Shown here one piece after another: positions 25,882 through 34,639 of a stretch of DNA of 64,000 bases. Both the position numbers and the translations under genes were made by a program. Below the pieces are notes generated by a model, which saw only the letters and a program-made list of their open reading frames with translations, had not been told where the DNA came from and did not search any database. The first letter of the stretch is position 1, and each line of letters starts with the position of its first letter. The stretch comes from Bradyrhizobium aeschynomenes (lineage in GTDB: Bacteria; Pseudomonadota; Alphaproteobacteria; Rhizobiales; Xanthobacteraceae): the NCBI RefSeq assembly GCF_013178945.1, contig NZ_JABFDM010000001.1, forward strand, positions 558,001 through 622,000, read 5' to 3'.

Positions 25882-26801
25882 TGAGCAAGACAGCGCGCTC
25901 ACTTGCCCGTGAGCTTGATCCGTTCATCTCGCCGTTCCGGATCGATGGCGGCCACAAGTTTCACCTCAAGTCGCACAAGACCAAGGTGAAGGGCGGTCTC
26001 GACAAGGAGGAGGGCGAGGCGATCATCGAGGAGAACCGCAAGCGGCTCGCCGACTTCCAGGAGAAGCTCTATGCCCAGGACCGTTGGTCGGTGCTGGTGC
26101 TGCTGCAGGGCATGGACGCCTCGGGCAAGGACAGCGCCATCAAGAGCATCTTCGAGGGCGTCAATCCGCAGGGCTGCGAGGTGACCTCGTTCAAGCAGCC
26201 GACCTCGAAGGAGCTCGATCACGACTTCATGTGGCGCAGCGCCATCGCGCTGCCGGAGCGCGGCCGCATCGGCATCTTCAACCGCTCCTATTACGAGGAA
26301 TGCCTGGTCACGCGCGTTCATCCCGAGATCCTCAAGGCCGAGAAGCTGCCGCCCAGGCTCGTCACCAAGACCATCTGGCGCGAGCGCTTCGAGGACATCT
26401 CCGCCTTCGAGCGCTACCTCACGCGCAACGGCACCGTGATCCTGAAGTTCTTCCTCAACATCTCCAAGGAGGAGCAGCGCGAGCGCTTCCTCGACCGGCT
26501 GGAGCAGCCTGCCAAGAACTGGAAGTTCTCGATGGGCGACGTCACCGAGCGCGCCCGCTGGGAGCGTTACCAGGCGGTCTATCAGGACATCGTGCGTCAC
26601 ACCTCGACGCCGTTTGCGCCTTGGTACGTCGTGCCCGCCGATCACAAATGGTTCGCCCGCGTCGTGATCGGCTCGACCATCGTCGCCGCGCTCGAAAGCC
26701 TCGATCTGCATTTCCCGCGCGTCGATCCCGCCTCCCTCGACGAGTTCAAGGCGGTGCGCAAGGCGCTGGAGAACGAGGGCAAAGGCGGGAAGAAGGGCTG
26801 A
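25881..26801 (+). CDS. ppk2: Polyphosphate kinase 2 family phosphotransferase
   Basis: 306 residues. The P-loop kinase core has Walker A LLQGMDASGKDSAIKSIF, then the family segment VNPQGCEVTSFKQPTSKELDHDFMWR, the lid/Walker B region GRIGIFNRSYYEECLVTRVHPE, and the later FFLNISKEEQRERFLDRL and NWKFSMGDVTERARWERY. PPK2 enzymes transfer phosphate between polyphosphate and AMP/ADP/GDP in the cytoplasm. One-domain length fits class I or III; the direction and nucleotide cannot be read. Last gene of the NitT-Nudix operon, with coupling to the Nudix gene. Confidence 0.92.
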   Translation: MSKTARSLARELDPFISPFRIDGGHKFHLKSHKTKVKGGLDKEEGEAIIEENRKRLADFQEKLYAQDRWSVLVLLQGMDASGKDSAIKSIFEGVNPQGCEVTSFKQPTSKELDHDFMWRSAIALPERGRIGIFNRSYYEECLVTRVHPEILKAEKLPPRLVTKTIWRERFEDISAFERYLTRNGTVILKFFLNISKEEQRERFLDRLEQPAKNWKFSMGDVTERARWERYQAVYQDIVRHTSTPFAPWYVVPADHKWFARVVIGSTIVAALESLDLHFPRVDPASLDEFKAVRKALENEGKGGKKG

Positions 26802-26837
26802 CGGGAAGCGCGGGCTGAAGCGAGAAGCGCACTCGTT

Positions 26838-26877
26838 CGTCATTCCGGGCTCGCGCTACGCGCGCCCCGGAATGACG
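26838..26877. repeat. Short palindromic repeat
   Basis: Inverted repeat with GTCATTCCGGG at one end and CCCGGAATGAC at the other, between the convergent PPK2 and CHASE2 genes. The same core recurs near 52.03-52.33 kb, so it is a multi-copy family. Confidence 0.8.
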
Positions 26878-26953
26878 GAGGAGAGGGCGGCTCATATCAG
26901 TTTGAGGCGAGCATGAGGGATCATGCTCGGCCGCTCGCTCCCGCAACCTCATC

Positions 26954-29704
26954 TCACGCCGCGCCCGCCCGTCGCGTGTCATCCACCTGCAGGAATCGCT
27001 GGGTGAAATCCGCCGCCGGCATCGGCTTGCCGAAGTGATAGCCCTGGCCGTGCTCGCAACCGAGGCGCAGCAGGAATTCCGCCGTCGCCGCATTCTCGAT
27101 GCCTTCGGCGATCACCGAGAGCCCGAGCTGCTTGCTGAGGCTCACCGTCGAGCCGACGATGGCGGCGTCGTCGGCCCGGGTCAGCACGTCGCGCACGAAG
27201 GAGCGGTCGATCTTCAGGCCGTCGAGCGGGAACTTCTTGAGATAGCTGAGGCTCGCATAGCCGGTGCCGAAATCGTCGAACACCAGGCTGACGCCGAGCG
27301 CCCGCATCCGGTTGAACGTCTGCAAGACACCTGGCTCGTCGTGCAGCAGGATGTCCTCGGTGACCTCGAGCTCCAGCAGACGTGGCGACAGGCCGGTCAC
27401 GGTGAGCAGCTTGCTGACGAAGGCCGCGAGGTCGCCGGACTGGAACTGCGACGGCGACAGGTTGACGCCGACGCGGATTTCATGGCCGTCGAGCTGCCAT
27501 GCGCGCGCCTGCCGGACGGCGGTCGTCATGACCCAGGTCGCGACGGCCTCGGAGAGGGGCGAGGTGTTGACGACCGGAATGAAATCGCCTGGCGGCACGA
27601 GGCCGCGCGTCGGATGGCGCCACCGGATCAGCGCCTCGGCGCCGATGACGCGGCCGCTCAGCAGGTCGACTTGCGGCTGGTAGAACAGCTCGAATTCGTT
27701 TCGCTCGACCGCCAGCGCAAGCTCGGCTTCGAGCGTCAGCCGCTGCTCGATCTCGCGGCGGATCGCGCTCTCGAAGATCACGTGGCTGCCACGCGCGTCG
27801 GTCTTGGCCCGGCACAAAGCGAGGTGGGCGTTGCTGAGCAGCTCGTCTGCCGTGTGCCCGCCCTCGGGATGCACCGCGACGCCGAGGCTGATCTTGACGC
27901 GCTGCTGGCGCGCGCCGGCTTCCAGCGGTGCCTCGAACAGGTGTGACAGATGCTCGGCCAGCTCGGCCACGGTGCCGCCGATGGCGGAGCATGGAATGGC
28001 CACGGCGAACTCGTCGCCGCTGAGCCGCGCGACCCGGCCCATGCTGCCGATCTCGCGGTGAAGCCGCTCGGCCGCCGCACGCAGGACACGGTCGCCGAAG
28101 CTGTGGCCGAGCATGTCGTTGATGTGCTGGAAGGCATCGAGCCCGATCACCAGCAGCACCACGCGGTCGGACACGGCATCCGCGGTTGCGATCATGCCGG
28201 CAAGTTCGGCCTGCAGCGTGTTGCGGTTGATCAGGGCGGTGAGCGTGTCGTACTCGGCGAGATAGCGGATGCGCGCAGCCTCACGCTTGCGCACCGAGAT
28301 GTCGCGCAGGATCACGCCATATTGCAGGCCCTCGGCGCCCTGCCAGGCGGAGAAGCTGGCTTCCACCGGAAACACCTCGCCATCCTTGCGGCGGCCTTCG
28401 AACTCGACGGTCGCGCCGCCGGGCAGCAAGGTTGCAGGCAGCGCGGCCTCCTGCTGCGGGAACAGCTCGCCGGTCTCGCTGCCGTCGGCGCGCAGGCGTG
28501 CGAAAGGCTGGCCGATGATCTCGTCGGGGCCGTAGCCGAAGATCGCGACCGCGCCCGGATTCCAAACCGTGATTCGCTTGTCCTGGTCGGTGCACACCAG
28601 CCCGTCGCCGATCGACATCGCGATGCGCTCGAAGCGGCTCTCCGCGACGTGCCGCAGCAGCCCGCGAAAGTCGATCTCGTCGAGGGCCGTCGCGGCGAGA
28701 TAGGCGACCAGCGCGATCTGCAAAAGCGAGGTGTCGAACGTCAGCGCGTAGCGCACGTGCAGCAGCACGGCGACGGCCTCGATGCCGATGCTGATCATTG
28801 CGATCAGCAGGGCGCGCCGCGCCGCCGAGAGAGAACGCCAGCTCAACAGCATGGTCATCACGATCAGCAGCAGGCCAGCCACGGTCGCCGTCATCGATGT
28901 CGAGAGCAGGGTGCGATGCTGAATGATGGATTCGGCCGCCAACGCCTGCAGCACGACGCCTGGCAGCACGCGGCCGTTGGGTACGCTATAATAGTCGCCG
29001 AGCTCGATCGCGGTCGCGCCGACGATCACCCGCTTGTCCTTGAGTTTCGCCAGCGCCGTGGCGTCGCCGCGGAGAATATCGACATAGGAGACCTTCGGCA
29101 GGGACGACGGATCGATGCCGTAGTCGACCAGGAAGGACATATCCGTGGTCGCATTGCTGCCGGCGAGAAAAGCGCCCATCGACTGCAGGAAGGTTTTGTC
29201 GTCGCGATCGCCGAAGGCGTAGCTTCGGACGCGGCCGTCGCGCGCGACCTCGATGTTGACGAGCGCCGTCCATGCCAGCTGCTCGAACGGCGTCAACGGC
29301 CGGTTGACGTGAATGCCTGCCTCTTTTCCCGTCGTATTGAGCTGCTTGAAGATCGGCAGCACGACCGAGCCCTTGGCGTTCTGCAGCGCCGCTGCGAAAG
29401 CCTGGTCGGACGCCGCGTCGGACGGCGCGCTGAAATCCACGTCGAAGGCGACGTCGCGCACGCCGGCGCGCTGCAGCTGTTCCAGCAGGCGGGCGTGGGC
29501 GGTGCGCGGCCACGGCCAGACGCCGATGGCCTCGAGCGAGCGCGGATCGATCGCGACCACCGCGATCTCGCCGCTGGCGGGACGGCTGTCGAGGCGGAAA
29601 CGCAGGTCGATGAGTGCATGGCTCAGCAGCTCGTAGCAGCCGGACAGGCCGACCGTCAGCAGCGTGACCACCACCAGAATATGCGGCATGAACCGCCTGA
29701 GCAT
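26954..29704 (-). CDS. Membrane CHASE2-PAS-GGDEF-EAL signalling protein (c-di-GMP)
   Basis: 916 residues. A helix at about 8-28 leads into a periplasmic CHASE2 domain (30-260), followed by about three helices (270-345). A PAS domain (about 355-475) carries CTDQDKRITVWNPGAVAIFGYGPDEIIGQPFARL. The GGDEF domain (about 485-650) has RLSGDEFAVAIP, so the first Gly is Ser (SGDEF); cyclase activity is uncertain. The EAL domain (660-905) is intact: EALIRW, NLSPSQFQ, LEVTEDILL, DDFGTGYASLSYLKKFPLDGLKIDRSFV and AEGIENAATAEFLLRLG, so it should cleave c-di-GMP. The start ATG 29704 suits the first helix. CHASE2 senses an unknown periplasmic signal. The next genes are FecR (same strand) and TpsB (divergent). 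Confidence 0.92.
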   Translation of the reverse strand: MLRRFMPHILVVVTLLTVGLSGCYELLSHALIDLRFRLDSRPASGEIAVVAIDPRSLEAIGVWPWPRTAHARLLEQLQRAGVRDVAFDVDFSAPSDAASDQAFAAALQNAKGSVVLPIFKQLNTTGKEAGIHVNRPLTPFEQLAWTALVNIEVARDGRVRSYAFGDRDDKTFLQSMGAFLAGSNATTDMSFLVDYGIDPSSLPKVSYVDILRGDATALAKLKDKRVIVGATAIELGDYYSVPNGRVLPGVVLQALAAESIIQHRTLLSTSMTATVAGLLLIVMTMLLSWRSLSAARRALLIAMISIGIEAVAVLLHVRYALTFDTSLLQIALVAYLAATALDEIDFRGLLRHVAESRFERIAMSIGDGLVCTDQDKRITVWNPGAVAIFGYGPDEIIGQPFARLRADGSETGELFPQQEAALPATLLPGGATVEFEGRRKDGEVFPVEASFSAWQGAEGLQYGVILRDISVRKREAARIRYLAEYDTLTALINRNTLQAELAGMIATADAVSDRVVLLVIGLDAFQHINDMLGHSFGDRVLRAAAERLHREIGSMGRVARLSGDEFAVAIPCSAIGGTVAELAEHLSHLFEAPLEAGARQQRVKISLGVAVHPEGGHTADELLSNAHLALCRAKTDARGSHVIFESAIRREIEQRLTLEAELALAVERNEFELFYQPQVDLLSGRVIGAEALIRWRHPTRGLVPPGDFIPVVNTSPLSEAVATWVMTTAVRQARAWQLDGHEIRVGVNLSPSQFQSGDLAAFVSKLLTVTGLSPRLLELEVTEDILLHDEPGVLQTFNRMRALGVSLVFDDFGTGYASLSYLKKFPLDGLKIDRSFVRDVLTRADDAAIVGSTVSLSKQLGLSVIAEGIENAATAEFLLRLGCEHGQGYHFGKPMPAADFTQRFLQVDDTRRAGAA

Positions 29705-29845
29705 GCCCCCTCCCGAATGTCCGCGCGCCAGGCCTATGCCCGCTTTCGCGATCCCAAACTTAATCTGCCCTCGTCTGCAGTGTCGTCAGCCGCCCCGCAG
29801 TCGCGTCGTGGACCGAGGCGTGACGTCGCGCTCGAAGCGGTCACA

Positions 29846-31075
29846 TCAATCCTTGCCGTGGCCATAAGCATAGGCGTTGCCGCGGCCGCTGTTGCCATGG
29901 CCGCTATTGCCGCTATTGCCGCTATTGCCGTTGTTGCCGCTATTGCCGTTGTTCCCGTGACCGCTGTTCCCGTTACCGCTGTTGCCATTCCCGCTGTTGT
30001 TGCTGCTGCCGTTCCCGTTGTTGCCGTTCCCGTTGCCGCCGTTGCCATTGCTGGCGGCATTGGCGCTGGCGGAGCCGCTCGGCGAGCCGACTGCCGCAGT
30101 CACAGCGGCTGCCACCGAGGAATCTCCCGACGTGCCGCTCGCCGCTGCGCTGCTCGTCGAATTGCCGCTACCGCCTCTGGCATCGCTCCAGGCGGTGCTG
30201 CGTCCGCCGCCGCCGGCGGAATGCGTGCCGTGGGCGAGGCCGCGTGTGGCCTTCTGGATGTTGAGATTGACCTCCCCGATCGAGCTCGAGATCCGCACCA
30301 CGTTCGGACGCGCGCCGACGGCGGCGGTGGCGGAGCGCTGCGGCGACGGCGTCGATGGGCCTGGACGGATCGCGGGGCCGTTGCTGTTCAGCGCGTGGAT
30401 CACGCTGCCCCTGGCTTCGCGCGGCGCATGCAGGCCATCGCGCGGCACCGGAACCCGATCGATCGTCGGCGCGCGGGGGCGTCCCTGCTCGATCGGGCTG
30501 AAGCTGCCGGCGCCGGACAGGCTGAGACCGGATCGACCGGTGTTGAAGGTTGTGGCGGCCTGGCCGGGCATGACCTGCGCAATCTGACCGGTCTTGAAGT
30601 CGGACACCTGCACCTGGCCGCGGCTGACCTCGACCTTGGTGCTGCGGCCGGAGATGGTGACGCTGAACTGCGTCCCCTTCACCACGGCGGCCAGATAGGG
30701 TGTTTCAACCTCGAAATGCTGCACGTTGCGCTTCTCGACATCGAGCAGGATCGAGCCGGCGCGCTGCAGGATCGTCGTCGCCATGCCGTCCTTGGCCGAA
30801 GTCGGCAGGCCGACCTCCGAGTTCGGTGCGATCACCATCGTCTCGGCGCCGCGCGTCAGGCGCACGCGCCCGGTCGGACCGGTGCGGATCGTATCGCCGG
30901 GCTTCAGCGCGTCGTCCCGACCGAGGGACACCTGTGATGCGCCAGGGCTCGTGACCCAGACATCGCCCGACGACTTGTTCACCAGCCATGGATCGCCGTC
31001 GGCTCCGCTTGCAGCAGACGTTGCGCCGATGAGGCACGCGATCAGTCCTGGTATCAGGAAGCGCTTGGATGACAT
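29846..31075 (-). CDS. Secreted FecR-domain protein with Gly/Asn/Ser repeat tail
   Basis: About 409 residues from ATG 31075 (a TTG at 31117 in frame is less likely). A signal peptide is seen (RFLIPGLIACLIGATSAASGA). The FecR domain spans about 35-190: GDVWVTSPGASQVSLGRDD, GRVRLTRGAETMVIAPNSEV, FEVETPYLAAVVKGTQFSV and VEVSRGQVQVSDFKTGQ. A Pro-rich linker follows. The last ~100 residues are Gly/Asn/Ser repeats such as GNSGNGNSGHGNNGNSGNN, ending NAYAYGHGKD. No membrane anchor is seen after the signal, so it is periplasmic or exported. It is co-oriented with the CHASE2 gene 141 bases away and divergent from TpsB. The tail may be a surface or secreted adhesive segment. Biology unknown. Confidence 0.82.
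   Translation of the reverse strand: MSSKRFLIPGLIACLIGATSAASGADGDPWLVNKSSGDVWVTSPGASQVSLGRDDALKPGDTIRTGPTGRVRLTRGAETMVIAPNSEVGLPTSAKDGMATTILQRAGSILLDVEKRNVQHFEVETPYLAAVVKGTQFSVTISGRSTKVEVSRGQVQVSDFKTGQIAQVMPGQAATTFNTGRSGLSLSGAGSFSPIEQGRPRAPTIDRVPVPRDGLHAPREARGSVIHALNSNGPAIRPGPSTPSPQRSATAAVGARPNVVRISSSIGEVNLNIQKATRGLAHGTHSAGGGGRSTAWSDARGGSGNSTSSAAASGTSGDSSVAAAVTAAVGSPSGSASANAASNGNGGNGNGNNGNGSSNNSGNGNSGNGNSGHGNNGNSGNNGNSGNSGNSGHGNSGRGNAYAYGHGKD
29876..30054 (-). repeat. Low-complexity repeat encoding Gly/Asn/Ser tail
   Basis: Degenerate short tandem repeats of a TTGCCGCTA-like 9-mer and variants (TTGCCGTTG, TTCCCGTTG) in the 3' part of the FecR gene. Likely to vary in copy number between strains. 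Confidence 0.8.
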
Positions 31076-31203
31076 GGCGGCGAACTCGCGTCGTTGATAG
31101 CCCTTGAAACTAATCAAAATGTTTCAAGAGACCCTTAGGAGTTGCGGCCCGGTTTTCTTCACGCATTTACGCTTCATTGACCTTAACAAACTAAGAACGA
31201 GGC

Positions 31204-33003
31204 ATGCGTGCTCGTCGTGTCGAGGGAGAGGAAAGTCCTGCGGACCGGCGTGCCGGTATGCCCGCACGGCACGCTCTGCTCGGGTTCCGCGGAACCGCGC
31301 TCGTCACGTCGCTCTGTTTGTCTGCCGTCTGGGCTGCCGGTGCCGCTCAGGCACAGCAGGTCAGCCAGCCGAGCTTCGATCCGCGCCAGACCGAGCGGGT
31401 TTTCGACGAGCAGTCGCGCTCCGCGCAGCCGGCACCGCCACGGCCGCGCGCGCCGCTATTCGAGACGCAGAAGAGCGTGGGGGATCGCAAGCCTTTGTTC
31501 ACCCTGCGCGGCGTGACGCTGACGGGGGCCTCGGCGCTGCCGGCCGATCAGCTCGCGGCGGCCTATCAACCCTATCTTGGCAAGCCGGTGTCCCAGGCCG
31601 ACCTCGCCGACATCGCGACCGCGATCGGCGACCAGTATCGCGCGGCCGGATTTCATCTCAGCCGTGCGATCGTCCCCGCGCAGGACATCAGCGGCGGCAG
31701 GGTGCGGATCCAGGTCATCGAGGGCAGCATCACCGACGTCAGCCTGAAAGGCGAGGGGGCGGAGGAGTTCGGCATCCGCCCGATGCTCGCGCCCGTGCTG
31801 GCCGAGCATCCGTCGCGCCTCGCGACGCTCGAACGGCAGCTGCTGCTGATCAACAGCCGCGGCGGCGTCCGCCTCGCCGATTCTGCGCTGGAGGAGATCG
31901 GCGGCACCACCGGCCGCTTCCGCCTCGTGCTCGATCTCAAGACCTGGCACGTCTATGGCTTTGCCGGTGTCGACAATCTCGGCTCATCCACCGTCGGCCC
32001 GTGGCAGAGCTACGCCACCGCCGCGTTCAACTCCTATTTGTTGCCGGGCGATACGCTCACTGCCAACCTGTCGACGACCCCCGGCGATCCGCGCCAGCTC
32101 GCGTTCGGGCGGCTGTCCTATGACGTGCCGGTCGGCATCGATGGCGCTCACATCGGCGCGTCCGCGCTGTACAGCGAGGTGCGGCCGGGCGACAGGAGGC
32201 GGCTCTTCAACGACAACACGGTGACGGAGACGTTCGAGCTGCGCGGCGGCATCGCACCGGTCCAGTCGCAGCGCGCGACGTTGAACCTGACGCTCGCGGC
32301 GGCGTTCAGCGACGTCACCGAGCGCGACGTGTTCGGCATCTGGTATCGCGACCGGATCCGGACGCTGACCCTCACGGCGGACTATCGCTGGAAGGATGAC
32401 GTCGGTGGCGACAACTACCTGACGCTGGCCTACCGGCAGGGTCTCAACGCCTTCGGCGCGACCACGGCCGGCGATCCCCTGGCGTCGCGCAACGGAGCGT
32501 CGCCGAGCTTCTCGGTCGTCAACGGCTGGTTTGCGCGCTACCAGACGCTGTCGGAGACATGGTCGCTGAAGATTGCCGGCGCCGGCCAGCTCGCCTCCGG
32601 GCCGCTGTACAATGCGCAGCAATTCTATCTCGGCGGCCTGTCCTACGGCCGCGGCTATGGCAGCGCCGAGATCAGCGGCGACAATGGCGTCGCCGGCACC
32701 TTCGAGGTTCGCTTCGAGCAGAAGCCGGACTGGGCCTATCTCAAGAGCTATCAGCTCTACAGCTTCTTCGACGCCGGGCTCGCCTGGAATGACGGCTTCC
32801 GTCCGTCGGATGGCGTCGCGCTGACCTCGGCGGGGGCCGGCGTGCGCTTCACCTTCCCGAACGACTGGCGCGCCGATCTCGGCGTCGCCGTCCCGCTCGG
32901 CCACCGTGCGCCGGACAATTCGACGCGCAGCGCGCGCCTGCTGCTGACGCTGTCGAGCGTGCTGAAGCTGTGCCCGCAGCGCGGCCAGGGGCCCTGCATC
33001 TGA
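31204..33003 (+). CDS. TpsB/FhaC-type outer-membrane transporter (ShlB family)
   Basis: 599 residues (start at ATG 31204; an alternative at 31258 would give a shorter, more usual signal peptide). After the signal (SLCLSAVWAAGAAQAQ) comes an Arg/Pro linker. The POTRA region (about 95-245) has FTLRGVTLTGASALPADQLAAAYQPYLGKPVS and AIGDQYRAAGFHLSRAIVPAQDISGGRVRIQVIEGSI. The barrel is the ShlB domain, with the C-terminal signature around AEISGDNGVAGTFEVRFEQ. Such proteins export one TpsA partner. No large TpsA gene is adjacent, so the FecR protein, divergent 128 bases away, is the only local candidate cargo or partner. Confidence 0.85.
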   Translation: MRARRVEGEESPADRRAGMPARHALLGFRGTALVTSLCLSAVWAAGAAQAQQVSQPSFDPRQTERVFDEQSRSAQPAPPRPRAPLFETQKSVGDRKPLFTLRGVTLTGASALPADQLAAAYQPYLGKPVSQADLADIATAIGDQYRAAGFHLSRAIVPAQDISGGRVRIQVIEGSITDVSLKGEGAEEFGIRPMLAPVLAEHPSRLATLERQLLLINSRGGVRLADSALEEIGGTTGRFRLVLDLKTWHVYGFAGVDNLGSSTVGPWQSYATAAFNSYLLPGDTLTANLSTTPGDPRQLAFGRLSYDVPVGIDGAHIGASALYSEVRPGDRRRLFNDNTVTETFELRGGIAPVQSQRATLNLTLAAAFSDVTERDVFGIWYRDRIRTLTLTADYRWKDDVGGDNYLTLAYRQGLNAFGATTAGDPLASRNGASPSFSVVNGWFARYQTLSETWSLKIAGAGQLASGPLYNAQQFYLGGLSYGRGYGSAEISGDNGVAGTFEVRFEQKPDWAYLKSYQLYSFFDAGLAWNDGFRPSDGVALTSAGAGVRFTFPNDWRADLGVAVPLGHRAPDNSTRSARLLLTLSSVLKLCPQRGQGPCI

Positions 33004-33112
33004 AATTTCGTGCCGGTTGGGTCTGGGAAGCGGACGGTCCCGCAGCCCGGCCGTGAGGGCCGGCATGGGCCAATAGGCGTCATCAGCTCACCACACTTCA
33101 GAACGCTCCACA

Positions 33113-33661
33113 TCAGGCCTCAGAACCTCCTTTGGGATGGATGCGGCGATCATCCAACCCTCCCCTCCAACGCGCCATGACTTTCTCCTCGTAGCGCGGC
33201 TTATCAAATCTGACTAGGCCGTTGTCCTCGATAAGAAAGATATCATCTCGCTTCGCGACAGCTTCCAGGAAGCGGCTCGATCGAATGCTGAGCTTGACTT
33301 CGCCGCGATGTTCAAAATGGCTGTGCAGCATTTCGAATGAGAACATCGCGATGCAATAATTGTCAAAGGTCTCAAATTTGGAGAAGTCGGTGTCTGCACA
33401 TTCTTCCAAAGTCATTACAGGGTAAAAATAGGGTCCGAACACGAGCGGCCTCGGTTGGAGAGCCTTGAGAATACCAATTTCCTGCAACGTACCGGCGGGC
33501 CACTCCCAGCAGCTCAAATGTCCATGATCAAAGGCCTCGCGTAGCGAGCCGTCTTCATCAGGAAGCGATTGTATCCACCCTTGCGCGCGGTCGAGATCCA
33601 TCTTCCGATAAACCTCGAACAAAAACTCGTACACGAGCGCGGCTACTGTCGCGTTTCTCAT
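33113..33661 (-). CDS. Hypothetical protein
   Basis: 182 residues starting at ATG 33661 with GAGGTTGGGA upstream. No recognised domain. It looks like an ordinary soluble protein: acidic-aromatic, with segments such as VYEFLFEVYRKMDLDRAQGWIQSLPDEDGSLREAF and PYFYPVMTLEECADTDFSKFETF. Base composition is more AT-rich than its neighbours, suggesting recent acquisition. Not coupled to another gene. Confidence 0.7.
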   Translation of the reverse strand: MRNATVAALVYEFLFEVYRKMDLDRAQGWIQSLPDEDGSLREAFDHGHLSCWEWPAGTLQEIGILKALQPRPLVFGPYFYPVMTLEECADTDFSKFETFDNYCIAMFSFEMLHSHFEHRGEVKLSIRSSRFLEAVAKRDDIFLIEDNGLVRFDKPRYEEKVMARWRGGLDDRRIHPKGGSEA

Positions 33662-33778
33662 TCCCAACCTCTATGACGCCAGCCATCAAGGATAATTTGG
33701 CAATTGCCAATGAATATTACGGTGTTCTTTCGTATTAAATGGCCGCACAGGGACAAACTCGGAACATCTAGCTTCCTG

Positions 33779-33991
33779 CTAGAAGCGTTTGTGGTCCGGC
33801 GCCCGAACCCCGTGCAGCTTCTCGCGCTGTTCCTCGAGCCAAGTCAATTGCCTTAAGGCGGACTTGCGCAGCGATGAAGATCCGACGCTATTGGCGCGGT
33901 ATTCCATCCAAGCGATCTGCTGATTGAGCTGAGACAATGACAGGGCGCGAACCTCGGCTTCAGTCATCGCCATCACCGCGCGTTTACCCAT
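33779..33991 (-). CDS. Small hypothetical protein
   Basis: 70 residues. Mostly one helix-rich stretch (TEAEVRALSLSQLNQQIAWMEYRA then LRKSALRQLTWLEEQREKLHGV), which is protein-like and amphipathic. No ribosome site is obvious. Function unknown. Confidence 0.5.
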   Translation of the reverse strand: MGKRAVMAMTEAEVRALSLSQLNQQIAWMEYRANSVGSSSLRKSALRQLTWLEEQREKLHGVRAPDHKRF

Positions 33992-34132
33992 GGAGCCGAT
34001 CCCTTCGCCGAGAAACCGATCAATAACAGGCAGTGGCTACCACCTCCGACGACATTTCGTCAAAATGGGAGCCTTGGTCAGCTTCGGGTCATAGGCGGAC
34101 GTGGGCCGGCAGCGGCGCGCCAGGGTTAGCTC

Positions 34133-34429
34133 CTAGAACCGGACCTGCTCGATTCGATCGTCGGGCTTCGCGGGCCAGCTGGCAACAAAGTCCAGCACTT
34201 CCGCGAGCGGTTCGTCAGGATGCAATGTGGTCATAAGCTTTCCGATCCGACCAGGATCCGAGCCATCCCCGACGACAATCTCGTCGATCAAATCGTGCAC
34301 CAAGCTCGCATCCGGCCCCACAGCCGCAACCAACACGACGCCATCGGCGAGGCAGGCCTCGACAAAGGAGTCGAGTTTCGCAGGATCAACGAGAGGTGTG
34401 TGCAGAATGATCTTTCGAGCGTAGGGCAT
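34133..34429 (-). CDS. Hypothetical protein
   Basis: 98 residues. Compact alpha/beta-looking sequence: KIILHTPLVDPAKLDSFVEACLADGVVLVAAVGPDASLVHDLIDEIVVGDGSDPGRIGKLMTTLHPDE. The plan of alternating strands and helices suggests a small folded protein, but I do not recognise the family. Start ATG 34429; ribosome site weak. In an AT-richer stretch shared with the two genes before it. Confidence 0.65.
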   Translation of the reverse strand: MPYARKIILHTPLVDPAKLDSFVEACLADGVVLVAAVGPDASLVHDLIDEIVVGDGSDPGRIGKLMTTLHPDEPLAEVLDFVASWPAKPDDRIEQVRF

Positions 34430-34639
34430 GCGTGAACGTAGGACAGAAGTCGGATCGCGACAATCAATTGGAGAACTTGATGCGGCATCTGTCCGTTTCG
34501 AGTCAAAAGCCGCCTTTTGGGGTCCGGCGGCTTAGTTCTGGTTGAGCCTGAGAGGCGGACGTGCGCAGCGCTGACCGGATGGTCGGGGATGATGGGCCAG
34601 GAGGAGACATTCAGGTGCAGGGGCCGGATATTGCGGCCT

